This document shows, piece after piece, positions 1 through 5,559 of a stretch of 7,634 nucleotides of DNA. The DNA lies in assembly GCA_007129635.1 (NCBI GenBank), contig SKVE01000729.1, forward strand, positions 1-7,634, read 5' to 3'. The translations under genes were made by a program, and so were the position numbers. Position 1 is the stretch's first letter; each line of letters begins with the position of its first letter. The notes below the pieces were generated by a model. The model saw nothing but the letters and a program-made list of their open reading frames with translations, did no database searches and was not told where the DNA came from. Origin of the DNA: Planctomycetaceae bacterium. Its GTDB lineage: Bacteria > Planctomycetota > Planctomycetia > Pirellulales > Pirellulaceae.

Positions 1-1
1 C

Positions 2-1276
2 ATTGGGATCGTGATCGGGATGGCTGCCGTGATCGGCAAGTGCATGCTGGACAGCGGAGCGGCCGATCGCATCGTGCGTTCGTTTCTGCGGTTGTTCGGC
101 GAGAAACGCGCATCGATCGCCTTGATGGGCAGTGGATTTGTCTTGGCGGTACCCGTCTTCTTCGATACGGTCTTCTATCTGTTGGTCCCACTGGCTCGAT
201 CGTTATATCGACGAACCCAACGGAACTACCTGTTGTACGTGCTGGCGATCGGCGGCGGTGGCGCCATTACCCATACGCTGGTACCGCCGACGCCTGGACC
301 GTTGGTGATGGCCAACACGTTGGGATTCGATGTGGGACTGATGATTCTGGTGGGCGGCCTGGTCGCCCTGCCGGCCGCCGTTGCCGCCTTGATCTTCGCT
401 CATTTCGCGAATCACTGGATGCCCGTTCCGATGCGGTCGATCGGCGATCAACCGGACCCGGAACCTCTGGAGGATTCGCAACTGCCGTCCCTATGGATCA
501 GCCTGTTGCCCGTCGTCCTGCCCGTGCTGTTGATTTCTGCCAACACGATCGTCGAGACGTCGGCCAAAACGGCGATCCGCGAACAATTGGTCGCAACGGG
601 CGTCGAACGTCCGCGCGACGATCAGTTGACCCAGTGGATGCGTTCCCCCGAGCGGATCGAGGATTCGCGAACTCAGACGTTGGCACGCCTGACCCGGATC
701 ACCAACGTGGTCGGCAACGCCAACTTCGCCCTGCTGTTGTCTGCTGCGATCGCCATCGCCACGCTGGTCCGTCAACGGCAGCTTTCGCGGACCGAAATGG
801 CGGCGGCCATCGAGGTGGCATTGATGAGTGGTGGTGTGATTATCCTGATCACTTCGGCAGGCGGTGCATTCGGCGAGATGCTGACGGTCGCTCAAGTCGG
901 CGATGCGATCAAAGAAGCGTTCACCGGGATCGGCGGCGCGGGGAAGATCCTGCTGGTACTGGGGTTCACGGTCGCGGCCGTACTGAAGATCGCTCAAGGT
1001 TCCAGCACCGTCGCCATGATCACGGGATCGGCCATGCTGGCGGGGATCGCCGCGCCGGAAACGCTGGGGTTCAGCCCCGTCTATCTGGGGACGGCCATCG
1101 GAGGCGGTTCGTTGGTCGGATCTTGGATGAACGACAGCGGATTCTGGATTTTTGCTAAAATGAGCGGACTGACAGAGGTCGAAGCATTGAAGTCCTGGAC
1201 GATCATGCTGGTCGTCCTGGCGACGGTCAGCCTGGTGGTCACGATCCTGTTGTCATCGGTGCTTCCGTTGGTCTGA
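2..1276 (+). CDS. GntP-family permease, 5'-truncated by window edge
   Basis: This is an inner-membrane secondary transporter of the gluconate:H+ symporter (GntP) family, which imports gluconate or related sugar acids and hydroxy acids. The frame is open to the left edge, and the first visible residues (IGK.MLDSGAADR) match a family segment that normally lies about 60-70 residues in, so the true start is outside the window. Counting the GTG at 11 as residue 1, family landmarks are PPTPGP (92-97), QGSSTVA (329-335) and GGSLVGSWMNDSGFW (NDSGFW at 374-379), spread among about ten hydrophobic segments. A charged loop at roughly residues 180-229 is longer than I expect for enterobacterial members. 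A small membrane-protein gene follows after 15 bp and probably shares its mRNA. The family call is firm; the substrate is not known. Confidence 0.93.
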   Translation: MGIVIGMAAVIGKCMLDSGAADRIVRSFLRLFGEKRASIALMGSGFVLAVPVFFDTVFYLLVPLARSLYRRTQRNYLLYVLAIGGGGAITHTLVPPTPGPLVMANTLGFDVGLMILVGGLVALPAAVAALIFAHFANHWMPVPMRSIGDQPDPEPLEDSQLPSLWISLLPVVLPVLLISANTIVETSAKTAIREQLVATGVERPRDDQLTQWMRSPERIEDSRTQTLARLTRITNVVGNANFALLLSAAIAIATLVRQRQLSRTEMAAAIEVALMSGGVIILITSAGGAFGEMLTVAQVGDAIKEAFTGIGGAGKILLVLGFTVAAVLKIAQGSSTVAMITGSAMLAGIAAPETLGFSPVYLGTAIGGGSLVGSWMNDSGFWIFAKMSGLTEVEALKSWTIMLVVLATVSLVVTILLSSVLPLV

Positions 1277-1291
1277 ATAAGGCGTGCTGGA

Positions 1292-1627
1292 GTGAAGACG
1301 AGCATCGTGAAGTTCAGGAAACATCGTTCGCCGCGGCCCAGCCGAGAGGGCTGTGGCTTCCTGGCCCTGACCTGCGTGTTCAGTTGTTTCTTTTTGATCC
1401 TCAATTGCGCGTTGGTCGCTCGTTTCTATCCCGAATTGGCAGCGTTCTTCCCCCGATGGATGCACGAACCGAAAATCGAGCAGATGATCAAGTTCATGGC
1501 GCCCGTGTTGTTGATCTTCGTGCAGTGGTGGGTCGTTGATTTTGCCGCCGATCTGCTCGCTCCGGCTGGCCACGTGCGACAGAACGAAGCCAAACGCAAG
1601 GGTGCTGGACCCGACAGAACGATTTGA
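1292..1627 (+). CDS. small two-helix membrane protein, unknown function
   Basis: The product is 111 residues and I do not recognise its family. It has a basic N-terminus (residues 1-19, rich in K and R), a hydrophobic helix at about 22-43 rich in Cys and Phe, a short linker with Pro and aromatic residues, a second hydrophobic helix at about 66-86 (LLIFVQWWVVDF), and a charged C-tail. It is therefore probably an inner-membrane protein with both ends in the cytoplasm. The start is the GTG at 1292, with a weak AAGG ribosome site about 10 bp upstream; no ATG in this frame precedes the first helix. It sits 15 bp after the permease stop codon on the same strand, so co-transcription is likely and it could be an accessory to that transporter, though nothing proves this. 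The length and two clear membrane helices argue that the gene is real. Confidence 0.68.
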   Translation: MKTSIVKFRKHRSPRPSREGCGFLALTCVFSCFFLILNCALVARFYPELAAFFPRWMHEPKIEQMIKFMAPVLLIFVQWWVVDFAADLLAPAGHVRQNEAKRKGAGPDRTI

Positions 1628-1646
1628 AAGGCGCCTTTATTTTTTT
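1627..1646 (+). terminator. possible weak intrinsic terminator
   Basis: A perfect 12-bp palindrome, AAAGGCGCCTTT (1627-1638), begins at the last base of the preceding stop codon and is followed by A and seven T (1639-1646). The T-run is what an intrinsic terminator needs, but with a minimal loop only four base pairs (AAAG/CTTT) remain around GCGC, so the hairpin is weak. It lies where the permease unit should end and before a probable promoter for the next gene. Confidence 0.3.
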
Positions 1647-1664
1647 GCCCGATGGGGCCACAAT
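1636..1664 (+). promoter_or_regulatory. candidate promoter of the Gfo/Idh/MocA gene
   Basis: CACAAT (1659-1664, 4 of 6 to the TATAAT consensus) lies 17 bp after TTTATT (1636-1641, 3 of 6 to TTGACA) and about 48 bp before the ATG at 1712. This is the only reasonable sigma70-like pair in the 84-bp gap. The match is modest and overlaps the putative terminator T-run, so the call is tentative. Confidence 0.3.
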
Positions 1665-1711
1665 AGAAGGGTTCCCCGATTTCTGATCCGAGAGGATAAA
1701 GGACACTTGCC

Positions 1712-3025
1712 ATGACCGATTCTCGATTGTCTCGCCGAACGTTTCTCCAAGGCTGTTCGACCGTGGCTGCGGCCGGCGTGTTGACTCCGTATTATTTCAC
1801 GGCTGGTGCGGCCGAAAGCGATCGGGCTGGTTCCGCAAACGACCGGTTCCGAATCGGGACGATCGGGATGCGTTACCAGGGCTCGGTGGTCGCCGAGAAG
1901 ACCTTGCCGCACGGCGATATCGTGGCGATCTGCGATGTGGACCGAGAGATTGCGGAGAAGGCGCGAGAGCAATTCGGTGGCCAAGCGGATCTGTACGAGG
2001 ATTACCGCCGGATGCTTGATCGTCAGGACATCGAGATCATCACCATCGGCAGCCCAGATCACTGGCACGCGGCGATGCTGATCGACGCCTGTCGCGCCGG
2101 GAAGGATGTGTATGTGGAAAAGCCGTTGACGCTGACCGTCGACGAGGGCAAGTTGATCGACCAAGTGGTCAGGGAGACGGGCCGGGTGGTCCAGGTGGGA
2201 TCTTGGCAGCGCAGCGATCATCGTTTCCGGCTGGCTGTCGAAATGGTGCAACAGGGCCGGCTGGGCGAATTGCAACGCGTCGATGTTGTCCTGGGAAAAA
2301 ACGTCACGGGCGGTCCCTTTGAAATCAAGCAGCCACCGCCTCATCTGAATTGGGATCTGTGGCTCGGGCAAACACCCCTGGTACCCTACATCGAAGAACG
2401 TTGCCATTATACCTTCCGCTGGTGGTACGAGTATTCTGGCGGGCAGATGACCGACTGGGGCGCGCACCACCTGGACATCGCACAATGGGCGATCGGATCG
2501 CAGCCGCTGGAGGTCCGGGGCGAAGCGACGTACCCAAACATCCCCCATGGCTATAACGTGGCCGTGGACTATTACGCCGAATACCGATATCCGGGCGGCG
2601 TGATCATGACCGTGGCGGACCACGGCCGCAACGGCATCATGTTCACGGGTACCGAGGGACGCATCTTCGTCAACCGGGGCGCGATTCAGGGCACACCGGT
2701 CGAAAATCTGGCGGACGCACCGCTGGAGCGGGAAGATTTCAAGCTGTACGCGCACGATAACTTGGATCGACCGGCGCGAATGGGCAAGCTGGATTCGATC
2801 ATCAATCACATGGGCAATTTCTTCGATTGCGTCAAGACTCGGGAAGTCCCCATCTCGGATGTGATCAGCCAGCACCAGAGCACCAACACGTGTCACATGG
2901 GCAACATCGCCATGCATTTGGGACGCCCGCTGCGTTGGGACGCGGAAAGTGAACGTTTCGTCGCGGACGACCAAGCCAATGCGTTGTTGAACCGCGAGCA
3001 GCGTGGGGGGTACGAAATCGCGTAA
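1712..3025 (+). CDS. Tat-exported Gfo/Idh/MocA-family oxidoreductase
   Basis: This is a 437-residue NAD(P)-dependent sugar or cyclitol dehydrogenase-like protein, predicted to be exported folded with cofactor by the Tat system. The N-terminus carries SRRTFLQ (RR at residues 8-9), a hydrophobic stretch and AGAAES at 31-36, with cleavage likely near residue 33-34. The Rossmann domain starts at about 46 (IGTIGMRYQG) with an acidic D75 ending beta-2. SPDHWHA (114-120) and the signature EKP (136-138) carry the family's nucleotide and catalytic elements. DWGAHHLD (248-255) is the conserved catalytic segment of the C-terminal domain. Length fits exported planctomycete members (about 430-450). The ATG at 1712 has AAAGGA 8 bp upstream. 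The middle glycine of the usual GxGxxG is Arg54. A second Tat-exported enzyme follows 125 bp later. The family is certain; substrate and redox direction are unknown. Confidence 0.95.
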   Translation: MTDSRLSRRTFLQGCSTVAAAGVLTPYYFTAGAAESDRAGSANDRFRIGTIGMRYQGSVVAEKTLPHGDIVAICDVDREIAEKAREQFGGQADLYEDYRRMLDRQDIEIITIGSPDHWHAAMLIDACRAGKDVYVEKPLTLTVDEGKLIDQVVRETGRVVQVGSWQRSDHRFRLAVEMVQQGRLGELQRVDVVLGKNVTGGPFEIKQPPPHLNWDLWLGQTPLVPYIEERCHYTFRWWYEYSGGQMTDWGAHHLDIAQWAIGSQPLEVRGEATYPNIPHGYNVAVDYYAEYRYPGGVIMTVADHGRNGIMFTGTEGRIFVNRGAIQGTPVENLADAPLEREDFKLYAHDNLDRPARMGKLDSIINHMGNFFDCVKTREVPISDVISQHQSTNTCHMGNIAMHLGRPLRWDAESERFVADDQANALLNREQRGGYEIA

Positions 3026-3138
3026 GGACCGGCAAAGAAATAAATGTCGGCTTTGGTTTGATCGTGCGCCACGGGGGCGGGATCGCTTTCAAGCCGCGGA
3101 ATTACCCACAAAAAGTCAACCCATCGAATTGTGTCATC

Positions 3139-3143
3139 AGGAG
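3139..3143 (+). promoter_or_regulatory. ribosome binding site that fixes a GTG start
   Basis: AGGAG lies 7 bp before the GTG at 3151. The same frame is open upstream to a TTG at 3058, but that start has no ribosome site and would add about 31 residues ahead of the twin-arginine motif, where a signal peptide would not tolerate them. This site therefore decides the start. Confidence 0.8.
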
Positions 3144-3150
3144 TAAACCA

Positions 3151-4080
3151 GTGGTCGACCAACGAAGCACACGTCGCCAGTTCTGTCGGAATCTTGCCGC
3201 CGGTGCGGTATCTGTCGCGGTGTCCAGTCGCTACCGATCGGCTGGTGCTGCCGAATCGGCTTTCCGCTTGAACTACATCCTGGGCTCGCCCATGTACGGC
3301 ACGACGGCGTTGGCCCAGGTGTTAGGCCAGGTCGGCAAAGTCGGGGCCGAATCGATCGATATCTGGCCTCGACCTCATGCCGATCATCGTGAACAGGTTC
3401 AGGAGATGGGGTACCCGCGTTTCCTCCAGTTACTGGAGGAACACCAGGTGCGGTTAGGCGTCATCACGCGTTACGACCTGGGGCCGTATAAACTACAAGA
3501 CGAAATGCCCGTCCTGAAACAGTTGGGCGGACGTCTGATCGTCACCGGCGCACGCAATGCCCCGGGTGACACGGTGCGCGATCAGGTCCGCGCGTTTGTC
3601 GACAGCCTGGCCCCGCATGTGGCGGTCGCCCAGCAACTGGGTGTGACGATCGGCATCGAGAACCATAGCCGCACCCTGATCAACACGCCGGACTCGATCC
3701 GGTATTTCGCTGAGTTTGCTCGCTCACCCCACCTGGGAATCGCGCTGGCACCCTACCATCTGCCGCAAGACGAAGCGGTCATCGCCCGGTTGATCGGTGA
3801 TCTGGGTCCGAAACTGGTCTTCTTTCAAGCCTGGCAGCACGGCATGGGGTCGTCCAAACCGCTGCCCAAGGAGCAGGAATTGATGCAGATGCCCGGGCGC
3901 GGACCGCTGGATTTCACGCCGTTGTTGGCCGCTTTGAAGCAGATCGATTATCAGGGTTTTACCGAGATCTTCATGCATCCCCTGCCGCGCGGCGTTCCGA
4001 TTCTGGAGACGACCGAACAGGTGACCGCTGAAATCAATCGCGCTCGTCACTACCTGGAACGATGCCTGGAAAATGCCTGA
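3151..4080 (+). CDS. Tat-exported sugar phosphate isomerase/epimerase-like TIM barrel
   Basis: This is a 309-residue protein of the xylose-isomerase-like TIM-barrel superfamily (AP endonuclease 2 type), usually annotated as sugar phosphate isomerase/epimerase. With the GTG at 3151 as start it has a Tat signal: TRRQFCR with RR at 8-9, a small-residue hydrophobic stretch, and AGAAES at 31-36. The barrel shows the expected landmarks: GIENHS (E170, H172), YHL (H203), WQHG (H230), a loop with GRGPLDF, and FTEIFMHP (E272). The usual metal-ligand Asp of the D-x-x-H strand appears to be Ala200, so metal binding may be altered or the ligand shifted. It lies 125 bp after the Gfo/Idh/MocA gene on the same strand, and the pair plausibly acts on one periplasmic sugar substrate. 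The superfamily is firm; the reaction is unknown and the protein need not use phosphorylated sugars. Confidence 0.85.
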   Translation: MVDQRSTRRQFCRNLAAGAVSVAVSSRYRSAGAAESAFRLNYILGSPMYGTTALAQVLGQVGKVGAESIDIWPRPHADHREQVQEMGYPRFLQLLEEHQVRLGVITRYDLGPYKLQDEMPVLKQLGGRLIVTGARNAPGDTVRDQVRAFVDSLAPHVAVAQQLGVTIGIENHSRTLINTPDSIRYFAEFARSPHLGIALAPYHLPQDEAVIARLIGDLGPKLVFFQAWQHGMGSSKPLPKEQELMQMPGRGPLDFTPLLAALKQIDYQGFTEIFMHPLPRGVPILETTEQVTAEINRARHYLERCLENA

Positions 4081-4122
4081 CGCATCAAGGAACAGTCCCA
4101 GCCCCCTATTCTGACGGAGCCT

Positions 4123-4136
4123 GACCTTCGGTCGCC
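4123..4136. repeat. 14-bp copy of the inner arm of the downstream palindrome
   Basis: GACCTTCGGTCGCC here is identical to 4755-4768, part of the right inner arm of the large palindrome after nikR. The copy is itself a small hairpin (GACC-TTC-GGTC) and directly abuts the proposed -35 box of nikR at 4137. It may be a fragment of the same repeat family or a separate regulatory site; chance is also possible. Confidence 0.45.
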
Positions 4137-4165
4137 TTGGGGTAGGCCTCGGTCTTTGTTATGAT
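4137..4165 (+). promoter_or_regulatory. sigma70-type promoter of nikR
   Basis: TTGGGG (4137-4142) and TATGAT (4160-4165, 5 of 6 to consensus) are separated by exactly 17 bp. Transcription would start near 4172, giving a leader of about 60 bases before the ATG at 4233. An in-frame ATG at 4161 lies inside the -10 box, so it cannot be the start on this transcript. I saw no clear GTATGA-N16-TCATAC type NikR dyad, so autoregulation is not shown. Confidence 0.6.
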
Positions 4166-4232
4166 GACTGGGAGCAAAAGCCGCCCAGAATTCCAAGGCT
4201 TTTGGTTCTTTTCCTTGAGGGAGCGTACGAGC

Positions 4233-4643
4233 ATGTCCAACATCGCCAGGTTCACCGTCTCGATCGAAGAAGACCTGCTGGAACGTTTTGATCGATATTG
4301 TCAGGAAGAAAGCCTTGCCACTCGAAGCGAAGCCGTCAGGCAGTTGATCCATGAACGGCTAACTAACCGGGCTTGGGAAACAGGCCATGATGAAGTGGCC
4401 GGTACCCTCACCTTGGTTTATGACCATCATCGTCCCCAATTGGGACAAGGGCTGACCAAACTGCAACACGACAACACCGATCTGATCATCGCGACGACCC
4501 ACGTCCACCTGACTCACGATACCTGCTTGGAAGTGATCATCCTCCGTGGGACGGCGCGCCGGTTGCAGCAGGTTGCCGCGCAACTGAAGGGGATGAAGGG
4601 GATCATTCGCGGCGAACTGGTCGTCGCCCGAGCTGGTGGTTGA
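4233..4643 (+). CDS. nikR: nickel-responsive transcriptional regulator NikR
   Basis: This 136-residue cytosolic protein is a nickel-responsive repressor of the ribbon-helix-helix plus ACT-like domain type; in other bacteria it binds DNA as a tetramer when Ni(II) is present and controls nickel uptake or use. Residues 1-45 form the ribbon-helix-helix (RFTVSIEEDLLERFD, then TRSEAVRQLI). The C-terminal domain keeps all four square-planar Ni ligands: H79, H90, H92 and C98, the same spacing as E. coli H76/H87/H89/C95. GMKGIIRGEL near the end matches the family's usual C-terminal segment. The ATG at 4233 has GAGGGAG about 9 bp upstream and gives the normal family length. It appears to be a single-gene unit with its own promoter. 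No nik transporter, urease or hydrogenase gene is in the window, so its target is elsewhere. Confidence 0.96.
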   Translation: MSNIARFTVSIEEDLLERFDRYCQEESLATRSEAVRQLIHERLTNRAWETGHDEVAGTLTLVYDHHRPQLGQGLTKLQHDNTDLIIATTHVHLTHDTCLEVIILRGTARRLQQVAAQLKGMKGIIRGELVVARAGG

Positions 4644-4665
4644 ACGCAACGCAACCGGCCCAATA

Positions 4666-4830
4666 AGGCGCCTCGCAGGAAATAATCTACCGCGTTCGGC
4701 GCGGGTCTCCGACCCCGCCGAAACCGCCGACCGAAGGTCTCCCGCGATATTGGAGACCTTCGGTCGCCGGGCTGGCTCGGTCAGAGACCAGCCACAGCGC
4801 TGCGGTTAGATTATTCTCTGCGAGTTGCCT
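4666..4830. repeat. long imperfect palindrome, structured intergenic element
   Basis: The element begins 23 bp after the nikR stop and spans about 165 bp. The outer arms are AGGC plus CTCGCAG (4672-4678) and A/T-rich AATAATCTA (4681-4689), answered by TAGATTATT (4807-4815 with one extra T), CTGCGAG (4818-4824) and GCCT (4827-4830). The middle arms pair GGTCTC (4704-4709) and GACC (4711-4714) with GGTC (4779-4782) and GAGACC (4784-4789). The centre is a perfect 15-bp inverted repeat, 4728-4742 with 4752-4766, around a 9-base loop. It can alternatively fold as three hairpins (about 4702-4717, 4728-4766, 4774-4793) on an outer stem. It has no protein or T-tract. It could be a mobile repeat of MITE/REPIN type, a structured RNA, or a 3' transcript end; I cannot decide between these. 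No target duplication is obvious. Confidence 0.8.
4728..4766. repeat. perfect 15-bp hairpin at the centre of the palindrome
   Basis: CGACCGAAGGTCTCC (4728-4742) is exactly reverse-complemented at 4752-4766, with the loop CGCGATATT between. Fifteen uninterrupted, mostly G-C pairs would be very stable in RNA or as a cruciform. No run of T follows on either side, so it is not a standard intrinsic terminator, although it could block or stabilise the nikR transcript end. Confidence 0.88.
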
Positions 4831-5022
4831 AACTCCCAGAACGGCCTCGTTCTCTTGAGCCGCGCTGGCTCCACTCCTCGCCAGAAACCGGACGACGTTT
4901 CAGGCAGCGATTTCCTGCCTCGTCCTTTGCGGCGAAACTCGCGCAGCACATCGGGGTTTATTCCATCGGCGCGCAATAAGTCTTTGGTATCGACCAGCAA
5001 AAGCGCAGGAAAGGAGCAAAGG
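4831..5022. other. intergenic stretch before the membrane protein gene
   Basis: Together with the palindrome this completes a 379-bp gap. On the + strand the frame of the next gene is open back to 4825, but that part is basic and low in hydrophobic order and has no ribosome site. On the minus strand a frame from a TTG at 5000 to a stop at 4806 encodes about 64 residues ending inside the right arm of the palindrome; it lacks an ATG and a good ribosome site. I saw no convincing promoter for the downstream gene, although one must lie here or further upstream. Confidence 0.5.
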
Positions 5023-5559
5023 ATGGCAGCCGGGCATCAAGCAAAACGCATCGCTCAGGTGTGCGTTTACAGCGTACTGTCGATCATTTTGGCGATGATC
5101 GTCTTTTCTAGCCCCATGGGCAGACATTTGATCGGCAGCGATCTTCAGGAGGAACAAGTTCAAACATCGCGGAACGGCCGCGCACCAGATCGACAGCCTC
5201 CTTCAAGGGTTCCTCACGACTCCAGGTTTGGCAGGGAGCTGATTCGAAGCTCATCGATGCCTGCCTACCGGGATGCCAGGGACAGCTTGCGGCGATTGAA
5301 CCGAACCCGTACCGAACTGTTGCAGGCTGCGGCTGACAACAAACAGGACCGGTTGAATCAGGCCAGCGAAGATTATCGCATGTCGGTGCAGGATTTCCGC
5401 GATGCCATCGGTCAGTTGCGAGATCGTGTCGAACCGCAAATGTATCCACATCTGGTCGGTCGCCTGAGGGGAGAACGCTCCTTGGAGCAAAGTTGGCAGC
5501 ACGAATTCCCCGCGTCCGAAGAACGCCTGGCCAATCACCATCGGGAGCCGATTCGATGA
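5023..5559 (+). CDS. single-pass membrane protein with helical domain, unknown function
   Basis: The product is 178 residues and matches no family I recognise. A short basic N-terminus precedes one membrane helix at about residues 11-29 (VCVYSVLSIILAMIVFSS). A flexible Pro/Arg/Ser-rich linker follows (about 45-70), and then a long, highly charged helix-forming region (about 80-136, with runs such as LRRLNRTRTELLQAA and DFRDAIGQLRDRV) that could be a coiled coil or helical hairpin. It is probably anchored with the helical part outside the cytoplasm. The ATG at 5023 has AAGGAG 6 bp upstream and puts the membrane helix at the N-terminus; an upstream extension in the same frame is not supported. 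Its TGA overlaps the ATG of the HEAT-repeat gene (ATGA), so the two are translationally coupled and may form an envelope complex. Confidence 0.75.
   Translation: MAAGHQAKRIAQVCVYSVLSIILAMIVFSSPMGRHLIGSDLQEEQVQTSRNGRAPDRQPPSRVPHDSRFGRELIRSSSMPAYRDARDSLRRLNRTRTELLQAAADNKQDRLNQASEDYRMSVQDFRDAIGQLRDRVEPQMYPHLVGRLRGERSLEQSWQHEFPASEERLANHHREPIR

Noticed and set aside
40..1158. Second + strand open frame (about 372 residues) inside the permease gene
   Set aside because: It is rich in Arg, Gly and Asp with no membrane segments or motifs, while the other frame is a clear GntP transporter.
1637..2974. Long minus-strand open frame (about 445 residues) opposite the oxidoreductase gene
   Set aside because: It mirrors the codon pattern of a certain Gfo/Idh/MocA gene on the + strand, its product is His/Arg/Asp-rich without recognisable motifs, and it would have to be a full-length antisense gene. 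It is a shadow frame.
3007..3060. Possible terminator hairpin after the oxidoreductase gene (CAAAG ... CTTTG)
   Set aside because: Only five base pairs around a long loop and no T-run follow.
3058..3150. TTG start at 3058 for the TIM-barrel protein
   Set aside because: It would put about 31 residues before the twin-arginine motif and has no ribosome site; AGGAG precedes the GTG at 3151.
4161..4232. Extended nikR start at the ATG at 4161
   Set aside because: That ATG lies inside the -10 box, adds 24 residues not found in NikR proteins, and has no ribosome site; the ATG at 4233 has one.
4672..4824. Reading the palindrome as a tRNA because of the cloverleaf-like fold
   Set aside because: At about 150 bp it is too long, has no T-loop consensus (GGTTCGAAT-like) or acceptor/anticodon pattern, and its arms are near-copies of each other, unlike any tRNA.
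4666..4830. CRISPR array
   Set aside because: There are no regularly spaced direct repeats; the repetition is inverted and confined to one element.
4825..5022. N-terminal extension of the single-pass membrane protein to 4825
   Set aside because: It would start with TTG inside the palindrome arm and place a disordered basic stretch before the membrane helix; the ATG at 5023 has AAGGAG at good spacing.
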